A stretch of 64,000 bases of DNA from Pelagimonas sp017744045 (GTDB lineage: Bacteria > Pseudomonadota > Alphaproteobacteria > Rhodobacterales > Rhodobacteraceae): the NCBI RefSeq assembly GCF_017744045.1, contig NZ_JAGHRD010000007.1; one strand, written 5' to 3'. This document shows positions 16,924 to 24,772 of this stretch, piece by piece. The position numbers and the translations under genes are program-made. How positions within the stretch are numbered: position 1 is the first letter of the stretch; each line of letters begins with the position of its first letter. The notes under the pieces were generated by a model. That model was not told the DNA's origin. It saw only the letters and a program-made list of their open reading frames with translations, and searched no databases.

Positions 16924-17888
16924 AAATTCTGTCTACAGTGGCCGCGCTTTTGGCCAGCACAAGCCTGGTCAGCGCGGGCGAGATCTGGGTGACCAATGAA
17001 AAGGATGACACGGTGTCGGTGATTTCCACCGAGACGCTTGAGGTGATCAAGACTTACGAGACGGGAGAGCGCCCGCGTGGCATCCTGTTTTCCAAGGATT
17101 ACAGCCGCGTCTATATCTGTGCATCGGACAGCAATGCGGTGCAGGTCATGGACCCGAATACCGGCAAAATCCTGAACGATCTGCCCTCGGGCGATGATCC
17201 GGAACAGTTCGTGCTGCACCCCAATGACCGGCATCTTTACATCGCTAACGAGGATGACGCGATCACCACCGTTGTCGATACCGAAAGCCGCAAGGTGATA
17301 GCCCAGATCGATGTGGGCGTCGAACCCGAGGGCATGGCGGTGTCGCCCGATGGCAAGATTGCCATCACCACCTCTGAAACCACCAATATGGCCCATTGGA
17401 TCGACACAGAGACCCAAAAGCTTTTCGCCAATACCCTGGTCGATAGCCGACCCCGCCATGCAGAATTCGTGAAAGAGGGCACAGAGATGTGGGTGAGTTC
17501 CGAGATCGGAGGAACGATCACCGTATTTGATGCGTCCAATCAGGCAGAAAAGGCCAAGATTTCCTTTGAGGTTCAGGGCGTTCATCCCGACCGGGTGCAG
17601 CCAGTTGGGTTTGAATTTGCCGCTGGCGATACCCATGCCTTTGTTGCGCTGGGGCCGTCAAACCACGTGGCTGTGGTCAATGCCGACACCTATGAGGTCG
17701 AAGATTACATTCTGGTTGGGCGCCGTGTCTGGCATATGGATTTCAACGAGGATCGCTCGCTTTTGTTCACTACCAACGGTGTGTCGGGCGATGTGACAGT
17801 GATCGATGTTGCCAGCCGCAAAGCGATCAAGACCATCAAGGTCGGGCGCTTTCCTTGGGGGGCGGCCTATCGGCCTTCGCCAAGCTGA
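16920..17888 (+). CDS. PQQ-system-associated YVTN beta-propeller protein (PedA2-like)
   Basis: A signal peptide of about 18 residues precedes seven or so repeats of the YVTN type, e.g. GEIWVTNEKDDTVSVI, RVYICASDSNAVQVM and HLYIANEDDAITTVV, giving a periplasmic beta-propeller of 322 aa. This family is restricted to PQQ-dependent catabolism loci and corresponds in position to PedA2 of Pseudomonas putida. It starts inside the stop of the binding-protein gene, so the two are coupled. The molecular role is unknown; metal or chelate delivery to the ABC transporter is inferred. Confidence 0.8.
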   Translation: MKILSTVAALLASTSLVSAGEIWVTNEKDDTVSVISTETLEVIKTYETGERPRGILFSKDYSRVYICASDSNAVQVMDPNTGKILNDLPSGDDPEQFVLHPNDRHLYIANEDDAITTVVDTESRKVIAQIDVGVEPEGMAVSPDGKIAITTSETTNMAHWIDTETQKLFANTLVDSRPRHAEFVKEGTEMWVSSEIGGTITVFDASNQAEKAKISFEVQGVHPDRVQPVGFEFAAGDTHAFVALGPSNHVAVVNADTYEVEDYILVGRRVWHMDFNEDRSLLFTTNGVSGDVTVIDVASRKAIKTIKVGRFPWGAAYRPSPS

Positions 17889-17936
17889 TCTGCGACACAG
17901 AATATCCGCGACAAGACCTGTGCGGATTTAGCTAAG

Positions 17937-17981
17937 CGCAATTCCAGAAAAAATTGGAACCGGTTTTCGTCCGGAATTGCG
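17937..17981 (+). other. Long inverted repeat before the Asp-rich protein gene
   Basis: A 9-bp perfect inverted repeat, CGCAATTCC (17937-17945) and GGAATTGCG (17973-17981), encloses a 27-base loop. A competing smaller pairing (TTCCA with TGGAA) is possible inside it. It stands between the beta-propeller stop and the ribosome site GGGAGG (about 17995) of the next gene. It may be a terminator-like processing site or a leader element; there is no run of T after the stem. Confidence 0.45.
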
Positions 17982-18008
17982 ATCAATTTCTAATGGGAGG
18001 AAAAACCA

Positions 18009-18472
18009 TGCCAATTCGCACAACTCTTGCACTGATCGCCGCACTGGCGCTTGCTGCGCCAACCGCGGGCTTCGCCGATGATGACGACGATGATGATGGC
18101 GGCTTTGGTGCTGCCGGTTTGCTGTCTGGCAAAAACAAGGAAGATCTGCCACCGGTGATCCTGTCGGCGGGTGAACCGATCTCGCCTACTGGGCCATGGA
18201 CTTTGAAATCCGGCACCTATTATGAGTTTGAAATTCAGGGGGATGGCAGTCAGGAACTGACTTTGGTTGGCCCGGAATTTTTCCGCGCGATCTGGATCGA
18301 TGAGATTGTCGTTGAGGGGCTAGAGATCCGTCCGCTGGGGCTCGATTCCATCGAGTTTGATGAGGCCGGAGAGATGGAAGTGGGTTTCGTCGCGATCAAA
18401 CCCGGTCAATACTACATCAAGATTCCCGGCACCAAGGGTGAAACCCAAAGGCTTGATATCACCATCGAATGA
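18009..18472 (+). CDS. Small exported protein with an Asp-rich stretch (possible PedA1 counterpart)
   Basis: A signal peptide (cleavage near GFA-DD) is directly followed by seven consecutive Asp residues (about 22-28), then a Gly-rich linker and a compact beta-rich domain ending in TQRLDITIE. The mature N-terminus is thus an acidic cluster that could bind metal ions. 154 aa. ATG 18009 follows GGGAGGAAAAACC. Its stop overlaps the next ATPase start (ATGA), tying it to the transporter. In P. putida an ABC system named PedA1A2BC is needed for growth at low lanthanide levels, and a small exported protein precedes the ATPase there; equivalence is inferred from position only. Confidence 0.65.
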
Positions 18473-19185
18473 GCGGGTTACATGTCGAAGACCTGACCTA
18501 TTCCTACGGTCCCAAAACCGCGCTGAAGGATGTATCTTTCAGCGTCGGTGCAGGGCAGTTTTGTGTGCTGCTTGGGCCAAACGGGGCGGGGAAATCGACC
18601 TTATTCAGCCTGTTGACCCGGCTCTTGGTTTCATCCAAGGGCCGGATTTCCATTGCTGGGCATGACCTGCAGTGTCAGCCAAGGGCGGCTTTGGCGCGGT
18701 TGGGCATTGTGTTTCAACAAACCACTTTGGATCTTGACCTGACGGTGGCGCAGAACCTGCGCTATTTCGCGGCGCTGCATGGGCTGTCGGGGCGCGCGGC
18801 GCGTGTGCGCATCGACGCCGCGCTGGATCAGCTGGCCATGCGCGAACGCGCGGGGGAAAAGACGCGGTCCCTGAATGGCGGGCATCGCCGCCGGACCGAA
18901 CTGGCGCGCGCGCTGATCCATGACCCAGAGGTTTTGCTGCTGGACGAGCCGACCGTCGGCCTGGATGCAGCGGCGCGGCGCTCGATCACCGACTATGCCC
19001 ATCACCTTGCTGATGAGGGGAAAACCGTGCTGTGGGCCACGCACCTAACCGACGAGGTTTATGACAAGGATCGGCTGGTGATCTTGCACCAAGCACAGGT
19101 GCTGGCCGATGGCTTTGCCGCTGAGATCGCGGGTGACATGCCCCTGGCGGACCGCTTTCTGTCCCTGACGGGGGCCGAGGCATGA
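18469..19185 (+). CDS. pedB: ABC transporter ATPase of the PQQ alcohol dehydrogenase system (PedB/LutE-like)
   Basis: A cytoplasmic ATP-binding subunit, 238 aa. Walker A is GPNGAGKST (about 35-43), Q-loop IVFQQT, Walker B VLLLDEPTVGLD, and the switch His is in ATHLTDE. The signature motif is LNGGH rather than the usual LSGGQ. It is coupled by ATGA overlaps to the genes on both sides. PQQ-linked ATPases of this type pair with an ABC-2 membrane protein; in P. putida and Methylobacterium the equivalent is implicated in lanthanide transport. Confidence 0.82.
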   Translation: MSGLHVEDLTYSYGPKTALKDVSFSVGAGQFCVLLGPNGAGKSTLFSLLTRLLVSSKGRISIAGHDLQCQPRAALARLGIVFQQTTLDLDLTVAQNLRYFAALHGLSGRAARVRIDAALDQLAMRERAGEKTRSLNGGHRRRTELARALIHDPEVLLLDEPTVGLDAAARRSITDYAHHLADEGKTVLWATHLTDEVYDKDRLVILHQAQVLADGFAAEIAGDMPLADRFLSLTGAEA

Positions 19186-19964
19186 GGCTCTATTGGACAT
19201 CGCTTTGGGCGATCATCACACGGGAAGCGCTGCGGTTTATCCATCAGCGCGAGCGCTTTGTCGCTGCTTTGGTGCGCCCGCTGATCTGGCTGCTGGTCTT
19301 TGCCGCCGGGTTTCGCGCCGCCTTGGGCCTCAGCATCAGCCCGCCTTACCAGACCTACATCACCTATGAGACCTATATCGTGCCGGGGCTGTGCGGAATG
19401 ATCATGCTTTTCAACGGTATGCAGTCCTCACTTAGTCTGGTCTATGACCGGGAAATGGGGTCGATGAAGCTGCTGCTGACCGCCCCTTTGCCACGCGGAT
19501 GGGTGTTGTTTTGCAAGCTTCTGGGATCAACCGCGATTTCGATTTTACAGGTCTATGCCTTTCTTGGCATCGCCGCCTTGTTCGACATCACCCATCCGGC
19601 CATTGGCTATGTCACGGTGCTGCCCGCGCTGATCGTCTGCGGGCTTATGCTTGGGGCGTTGGGGCTTCTTTTGTCCAGCTTTGTCAAGCGGTTGGAGAAC
19701 TTTTCGGGCGTGATGAACTTTGTCATCTTTCCGATGTTCTTTCTGTCATCCGCGCTTTATCCGCTGTGGAAAATGGCCGAAAGCTCGAAACTGCTTCACG
19801 ACATTTGCGCGCTCAACCCGTTTACCCATGCGGTCGAACTCATCCGGTTTGCGTTATATGCGCAAATGAATTGGCCAGCCTTAGGCTGGTCCGCGCTGGC
19901 GCTGGCGGTGTTCATGGGCGCGGCACTGCTGGGCTATGATCCGGCACGGGCGCGTCAGAGATAA
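19182..19964 (+). CDS. pedC: ABC-2 type permease of the PQQ alcohol dehydrogenase system (PedC/LutF-like)
   Basis: Six membrane segments after a short cytoplasmic N-terminus, with an ABC-2 signature region (GVMNFVIFPMFFLSSALYP around 178-196). 260 aa, the normal length. ATGA coupling to the ATPase shows one complex. ABC-2 permeases are usually exporters, yet the genetic evidence reported for Ped/Lut systems links them to lanthanide acquisition, so the direction is uncertain. The 3' end overlaps the convergent SsuB-like gene by 53 bases. Confidence 0.82.
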   Translation: MRLYWTSLWAIITREALRFIHQRERFVAALVRPLIWLLVFAAGFRAALGLSISPPYQTYITYETYIVPGLCGMIMLFNGMQSSLSLVYDREMGSMKLLLTAPLPRGWVLFCKLLGSTAISILQVYAFLGIAALFDITHPAIGYVTVLPALIVCGLMLGALGLLLSSFVKRLENFSGVMNFVIFPMFFLSSALYPLWKMAESSKLLHDICALNPFTHAVELIRFALYAQMNWPALGWSALALAVFMGAALLGYDPARARQR

Positions 19965-20574
19965 TACGGGCCGGTTTGCCACCTAAGGTAATGACGCGCG
20001 TCGCCAGACGCTCGGCTTCTTCTGCGACATGGGTGACGAGCAATGTTGTGACCTGATGAGCGTCGCGCAGTTTCTCAAACAGCGCCATCATCTCATCCGC
20101 TAACTCACGGTCTAGCGAGACAAAGGGTTCATCCATTAAAAGCAGGTCTGGTTTGGCTGCAAAGGCGCGTGCCAGGGCCAGCCTGCGCTCTTGCCCGAGT
20201 GAGAGTTGGCCGGGATAATCATCACCTCGCCCCGCAAGCCCCACATCTGCCAGCCAATGTTCTGCCTCGACCGGTGTCACTCCGGCAGTCAGGCAAATGT
20301 TCTGGGTCAGGCTGCGCCAAGGCAGCAATGTGGGCTCTTGAAAGACCATGGCAATTTTACCCTGAACGCTACACTGGCCCTGTGTCGGTTCGTCGAGACC
20401 GGCAATAACGCGCAAGATCGTGGTTTTTCCAATGCCAGAGGGGCCTGTCAGCGCCACTGTTTCGCCACGTGTTACGCGCAAGGCAACGCCCCCGAGGATG
20501 ACCTCGGAGGCGCGCTGAAGGTGCTCGATCCGCAGATCAAGCAGGGGGAGCTGATTAGCTGCCGGGCTGGACAA
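19912..20574 (-). CDS. ABC importer ATPase (SsuB/TauB type)
   Basis: Walker A GPSGIGKTT, Q-loop MVFQEP, signature LSLGQ and Walker B LLLMDEPFVSLD are all present in 220 aa, somewhat shorter than typical SsuB. It overlaps the binding-protein gene by 20 bases on the same strand. The partner permease is not adjacent but at 10049-10822. The substrate is unknown; in this setting a metal chelate, an alcohol-derived compound or a sulfonate-like solute are all possible. Confidence 0.8.
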   Translation of the reverse strand: MSSPAANQLPLLDLRIEHLQRASEVILGGVALRVTRGETVALTGPSGIGKTTILRVIAGLDEPTQGQCSVQGKIAMVFQEPTLLPWRSLTQNICLTAGVTPVEAEHWLADVGLAGRGDDYPGQLSLGQERRLALARAFAAKPDLLLMDEPFVSLDRELADEMMALFEKLRDAHQVTTLLVTHVAEEAERLATRVITLGGKPARIISDAPVPDHSPAVPRP

Positions 20575-21529
20575 ATGTACCCTCCGGCAGGTCCGTGGCG
20601 TCGCCCATCAGATCCGGGCCGCCGAGTTTCACCATCAGGTCAAGCATCTTGGCTGCAGCGGTTTCATCCACGGGGCCGGGGGCAGGGATGCCTGCACGAA
20701 ACCCCGCTTTCAGGGCCGCGAATTGCGCATCGGTTTTGGCATTCATACGGGGGCGCAGGCGGTCCCATTCAGCATCATCGCCCGCCAGAATATCCTTGGC
20801 CGCCCTTGAGGCGGCTGCCATGCCCTCAACCAATTCCGGGTTGTCGCGCAGCATCTCTCCTTTGACCACATAGCCCAAAAGCGGCGTGTTCGGATCCAGC
20901 CCCAAGGCGGTCGCGGCATCAGAGACATCCACCAGTTTGCGCATGCCCGAGGCTTCCATCTTGGCCAGGAAGTGCCAGAAGTTGATGGCCGCGCCCACGT
21001 CACCCGACAGGGCTGATTTGAAGATCAGGGGCGGGGCACCAAAGACTTGCTCGGTTTCAGATTTCAGGTCCAGCCCGGATGTCTGCGCCGCATAGGCCTG
21101 CAGGATCAGCCAGCTTTTGTCCAAAGGTCCGCCAGCAATGCCGACTTTCAACCCTTTGAGATCGGCAAGGCTTTGGGCGGGGCTGTCGGCAGGCACCATG
21201 ACGCTGCCCACGGCCTTGGAATAGGGGATAAAGACATAGTCCTTACCCGCAGCGCGTTGCCGCGCCACCCAAAGCCAATCGGACACGATCACATCGGCCT
21301 CGCCACCCTGAAAGGCGACCTTGGCCGCGGATCCGCCAGCGACGCCCTGAACGTCCAGTGTAAAGCCGTTGGTGCTGTCCAGCCCGTGATGTTTGATCAC
21401 GTCCAATTCCCAATTCACGGTGCCGAATTTCAGCACGGCGGCGCGCAGAGTTGGAGCCTCGGCCAGGGCCGCTCCGGCGGTTGTTGCCAGTGCCAGGGCG
21501 GCACCGCAAAGTGTGTTCATGATATTCAT
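20555..21529 (-). CDS. ABC importer substrate-binding protein (SsuA/NMT1 type)
   Basis: Signal peptide (about 23 residues, ALA-EAP), then a two-lobed binding domain with the features of nitrate/sulfonate/taurine-type proteins (LKFGTVNWELDVIKHHG at the start of lobe 1 and a central GIAGGPLDKSWL). 324 aa. ATG 21529 is chosen for its GGGAGG ribosome site; the earlier start at 21547 is not needed. It heads a minus-strand unit with the ATPase. This binding-protein type recurs in PQQ dehydrogenase loci, but its ligand is not known. Confidence 0.78.
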   Translation of the reverse strand: MNIMNTLCGAALALATTAGAALAEAPTLRAAVLKFGTVNWELDVIKHHGLDSTNGFTLDVQGVAGGSAAKVAFQGGEADVIVSDWLWVARQRAAGKDYVFIPYSKAVGSVMVPADSPAQSLADLKGLKVGIAGGPLDKSWLILQAYAAQTSGLDLKSETEQVFGAPPLIFKSALSGDVGAAINFWHFLAKMEASGMRKLVDVSDAATALGLDPNTPLLGYVVKGEMLRDNPELVEGMAAASRAAKDILAGDDAEWDRLRPRMNAKTDAQFAALKAGFRAGIPAPGPVDETAAAKMLDLMVKLGGPDLMGDATDLPEGTFVQPGS

Positions 21530-21589
21530 GGTATCCTCCCTAACCATGGCTGATCTTCACCTTAGCAGCCGAAAAATGCGCCGATATAC

Positions 21590-21600
21590 GACCATTGGAC
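21590..21600. promoter_or_regulatory. GACC-containing motif before the small cytochrome c gene
   Basis: GACCATTGGAC sits about 100 bases upstream of the cytochrome gene and about 60 bases upstream of the SsuA-like gene on the other strand. The core TACGACCATTG is repeated exactly at 22771-22781 before the PQQ dehydrogenase. A common operator is inferred. Confidence 0.42.
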
Positions 21601-21695
21601 AGGGCGAGACGGGCATTCCGTTGATGTGGATCAAGATAGGCACCCGCACGCAATTGGTACTTTACCGCAGCGTAACGCAGTGAAGGAGAAAAACC

Positions 21696-22100
21696 ATGCG
21701 TGCTCTGTCTACCCTAGCCGCCGCCTGCCTTATGGCAGGCCCCGCCATGGCCGATACATTCGAAGAGGTAAAGGTCACTGCCGGCAAAACCCTGTTCGAA
21801 GGCGAATGCCGGCGGTGCCACGCGGTTGAACCGACCGACCCCTCTTATGGGCCGCCTTTGGAAAACGTTCTGTATCGCGCGGCGGGCAGTGTCGAAGGTT
21901 ACGACTATTCCATTGCGTTGGAAGCATCGGGCATTGTGTGGACCCCGGCAGCTTTGCGCGCCTGGATGGAAGACAATGACGGCTTTATGCCTGGCACCAA
22001 GATGCGTCATGTCGGGATCGAAGATCGCACCGTGCAGGATTTCATCCTGGCCTATCTGACATCGATTTCGACCAAAGATAACAAGGCGATTGATCAATAA
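21696..22100 (+). CDS. Small periplasmic cytochrome c
   Basis: A 19-residue signal peptide (PAMA-DT) precedes a class-I type cytochrome domain, 134 aa in all. The haem attachment site is CRRCH (38-42) and the sixth ligand is probably the Met of MPGTKM. It has a good ribosome site (AAGGAG). It sits between the SsuA-like gene and the PQQ dehydrogenase and is a second candidate electron acceptor beside the PedF-like protein. Confidence 0.82.
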   Translation: MRALSTLAAACLMAGPAMADTFEEVKVTAGKTLFEGECRRCHAVEPTDPSYGPPLENVLYRAAGSVEGYDYSIALEASGIVWTPAALRAWMEDNDGFMPGTKMRHVGIEDRTVQDFILAYLTSISTKDNKAIDQ

Positions 22101-22112
22101 GTCGCGCCTAGA

Positions 22113-22133
22113 CCGGCCCGATTTTCGGGCCGG
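22113..22133. terminator. Strong hairpin between convergent genes
   Basis: An 8-bp perfect stem, CCGGCCCG and CGGGCCGG, with an ATTTT loop lies 12 bases after the cytochrome stop and just before the 3' end of the convergent gene. It lacks a clean T-run on the plus strand, so termination efficiency is uncertain. Confidence 0.5.
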
Positions 22134-22145
22134 CCGCCACAACGG

Positions 22146-22679
22146 TCAGCGAATGACCAAGCGGGGCAGCCAATGGCTGTCCGGATCGCTCTCATGCAGG
22201 TCCTTATCGCTCAGCGGTCGCAAGTCTCCCGCGGCGGGCGGTACGCCCAACTGGTCCAGATCAACCTCGTGCAAGCGGCCAAGGATCTGATCCTCTTGCT
22301 GTTCAAGCTTGTAGTAAACCCCGTTCCACAGGTTGATCCCGTAATCATTGGCCCCTTTCCAAACGAATAGAAAGTCATATTCCAAGTCGATAAGATCCTC
22401 GGAAATGTTGCGCTTGATCTCGTAAGGGTAGGGCAGGTGGCACCAATGTTTGTCCGGTCCTGCGATGCATCGAAAGGGGCGCATCGATAGGAAGTGATCG
22501 GAAAACGGTGCATCCGCCATCACGATGTCATAGCTGCCATCCGGCTCCAGATTAATCGTTGCGACCTTGGTCTCGTCCCCGGCGTTGGTCATCAAGATCA
22601 CATCGCGTTGCTCGGCCTGAGCGGCAGAGGCCAGCCAGGTGCAGATCAAAGCCGCGGTCAAAGATCGGTAATGATGCAT
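22146..22679 (-). CDS. Exported protein of unknown function in the PQQ locus
   Basis: A signal peptide of about 22 residues (ASAAQA-EQ) is followed by a 155-residue domain with two Cys (CIAG and WCHLP) that may form a disulfide, and a Tyr/Trp-rich centre (WKGANDYGINLWNGVYYKL). I do not recognise the family. ATG 22679 follows AGGGGGACATC; an earlier ATG at 22697 is possible. It is transcribed away from the PQQ dehydrogenase and has the GACCATAGTC motif about 50 bases upstream, so it probably belongs to the same regulon. Confidence 0.65.
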   Translation of the reverse strand: MHHYRSLTAALICTWLASAAQAEQRDVILMTNAGDETKVATINLEPDGSYDIVMADAPFSDHFLSMRPFRCIAGPDKHWCHLPYPYEIKRNISEDLIDLEYDFLFVWKGANDYGINLWNGVYYKLEQQEDQILGRLHEVDLDQLGVPPAAGDLRPLSDKDLHESDPDSHWLPRLVIR

Positions 22680-22729
22680 GATGTCCCCCTGCATCACAGC
22701 CTAATTACCGCCCCTGTGAGTCGCTCTGA

Positions 22730-22782
22730 GACCATAGTCTTATATGGTGAAGTCAAGGAATTTAGGGTCGTACGACCATTGT
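22730..22782. promoter_or_regulatory. Divergent promoter region with GACC dyads and a 12-bp palindrome
   Basis: Contains GACCATAGTC (22730-22739), the perfect palindrome GGTCGTACGACC (22766-22777) and the overlapping core TACGACCATTG (22771-22781). These are between the unknown exported protein (minus strand) and the PQQ dehydrogenase (plus strand, start 106 bases on). The repeats match motifs at other promoters of the locus. Binding of a dedicated regulator is inferred. Confidence 0.5.
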
Positions 22783-22887
22783 GCAATACCTCTGTTTTGG
22801 GATTGAGCGAATAATATCGGCACCGTGTAGCTTTGCGCCGTTTGGACAGGCGCGTTGGCCATTTCATCGGCAACGGGAGGAGAGGAC

Positions 22888-24663
22888 ATGAACAAATTCT
22901 TAACTGCAGCGGTGGCAGCAATCTTTGCCACATCCGCACTGACAACGGCGTATGCAAGCCCCGTCACCGAAGAGATGCTGGCCAATGATGGCGTATCCAC
23001 CGGCGACGTTCTGACCAACGGGATGGGGCGTCATCTGCAACGCTATTCCCCGCTGGATATTCTGAACAAAGACAACGTCAAAAACCTTGTCCCTGCCTGG
23101 GCGTTCAGCCTTGGTGGCGAAAAGCAGCGTGGTCAGGAAACCCAGCCGATCGTGCATGATGGCGTGATGTATATCACCGGCTCCTACAGCCGGATGTATG
23201 CGATTGACGTCAAAACCGGCGAAGAGCTGTGGCAGTACGACGCCCGCCTGCCCGAAGGCATCCTGCCTTGCTGTGACGTGGTCAACCGCGGCGCGGCGAT
23301 CTACGGCGACAACATCTACTTTGGCACGCTGGACGCGCGCATCGTGGCGCTGAACGCCAAGACAGGCGACACCGTCTGGAACAAAAAGATTGCCGACTAC
23401 AAAGCAGGCTACAGCTACACCGCTGCGCCGCTGATCGTGAACGGCCTTGTCATCACCGGTAACTCCGGCGGTGAATTCGGCATCGTTGGCGAAGTGCAGG
23501 CCCGTGACGCCGAAACCGGCGATCTGGTCTGGACCCGTCCGGTGATCGAAGGCCACATGGGCACGCTGAACGGCGAAGAGAGCACCATGACCGGTGTGCT
23601 CAACGCCACCTGGCCCGGCGATATGTGGAAAACCGGTGGCGGCGCCACCTGGCTTGGCGGCAGCTATGACGCTGACACCGACACGCTGGTCTTTGGCGCC
23701 GGTAACCCGGCCCCTTGGAACAGCTGGCTGCGCAATGCGGGTCAGAACAACGATGGCACGGGCGACAACCTCTATGCTGCCTCCCGCATCGGCCTTGACC
23801 CGGCCACGGGTGAGATCAAGTGGCACTTCCAGACCACCCCACGCGAAGGTTGGGACTATGACGGCGTGAACGAAGTCGTCGCCTATACCGACCGTGACGG
23901 CAACAAACGCTATGCCACGGCGGATCGTAACGGCTATTTCTACGTGTTGAACCGCGAAGACGGGGCATTCGTCTCGGCCACACCATTTGTCAAAGACATC
24001 TCATGGGCGAATGGTATCGACGAAAACGGTCGCCCGATCTTTAACGAGGAAAACCGTCCCGGTGACCCATCCGCTGCCGCCGATGGCAAAAAGGGCGAGG
24101 TCATCTTTGCCTCCCCATCTTTCCTGGGGGGCAAAAACTGGATGCCGATGGCGTTTAGCCAGAATACCGGCAACTTCTATGTGCCCTCCAACGAATGGGG
24201 CATGGATATCTGGAACGAGCCGATTTCCTACAAGAAAGGAGCGGCTTACCTCGGTGCAGGCTTTACCATCAAGCCGAACTACGAAGACCATATCGGTAGC
24301 CTCAAGGCGATTGACCCGGATACCGGCGAAATCAAGTGGGAATACAAGAATGACGCGCCGCTTTGGGCGGGTGTCATGACCACAGCAGGTGGCCTTGTGT
24401 TCACCGGCACGCCTGAAGGTCGTTTTATCGCCTTTGACGATGAGACCGGTGAGGTTCTTTGGTCCTTCCAGACTGGTTCCGGCATCGTCGGCCAGCCTGT
24501 AACCTGGGAGCAGGATGGCGAGCAATATGTCACCGTGATCTCTGGCTGGGGCGGCGCGGTTCCGCTTTGGGGCGGTGAAGTGGCCAAGAAAGTGAACTAC
24601 CTGAACCAAGGTGGCACGCTCTGGACCTTCCGCCTGCCAAAGCAACTGGCTTCGGCTGACTAA
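22888..24663 (+). CDS. PQQ-dependent alcohol dehydrogenase, probably lanthanide-dependent (ExaA/PedH/XoxF group)
   Basis: A periplasmic quinoprotein of 591 aa with an 8-bladed propeller fold. Signal peptide 1-22. Adjacent Cys128-Cys129 (LPCCDVV) form the unusual vicinal disulfide over PQQ. The catalytic base is Asp323 in GWDYDGVNE, and Asp325, two residues later, is the extra metal ligand that marks lanthanide-dependent enzymes; calcium enzymes have Ala or Ser there. Tryptophan-docking repeats such as DPDTGEIKWEY are present. The overall sequence is closest to ethanol-dehydrogenase types (NRGAAIYGD, FGTLDARIVALN). ATG 22888 follows GGGAGGAGAGG; the TTG at 22855 is rejected. Substrate alcohol unknown. 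No pqq biosynthesis genes are in the window. Confidence 0.9.
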   Translation: MNKFLTAAVAAIFATSALTTAYASPVTEEMLANDGVSTGDVLTNGMGRHLQRYSPLDILNKDNVKNLVPAWAFSLGGEKQRGQETQPIVHDGVMYITGSYSRMYAIDVKTGEELWQYDARLPEGILPCCDVVNRGAAIYGDNIYFGTLDARIVALNAKTGDTVWNKKIADYKAGYSYTAAPLIVNGLVITGNSGGEFGIVGEVQARDAETGDLVWTRPVIEGHMGTLNGEESTMTGVLNATWPGDMWKTGGGATWLGGSYDADTDTLVFGAGNPAPWNSWLRNAGQNNDGTGDNLYAASRIGLDPATGEIKWHFQTTPREGWDYDGVNEVVAYTDRDGNKRYATADRNGYFYVLNREDGAFVSATPFVKDISWANGIDENGRPIFNEENRPGDPSAAADGKKGEVIFASPSFLGGKNWMPMAFSQNTGNFYVPSNEWGMDIWNEPISYKKGAAYLGAGFTIKPNYEDHIGSLKAIDPDTGEIKWEYKNDAPLWAGVMTTAGGLVFTGTPEGRFIAFDDETGEVLWSFQTGSGIVGQPVTWEQDGEQYVTVISGWGGAVPLWGGEVAKKVNYLNQGGTLWTFRLPKQLASAD

Positions 24664-24687
24664 GCTTTGACCCCTGAAAATCGTGAA

Positions 24688-24717
24688 CGCCCCTGTGCTG
24701 AGCACGGGGGCGTTTTT
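24688..24717 (+). terminator. Intrinsic terminator after the PQQ dehydrogenase
   Basis: An 11-bp stem (24688-24698 with 24702-24712, one T-G pair) closes a TGA loop and is followed by TTTTT. It starts 25 bases after the stop codon, the textbook arrangement. Confidence 0.9.
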
Positions 24718-24772
24718 CGTTCCGAGGAATTGCAAGGCTTGTCGTCCACAGGGCGCTTCGTAAGCGTTGCAT

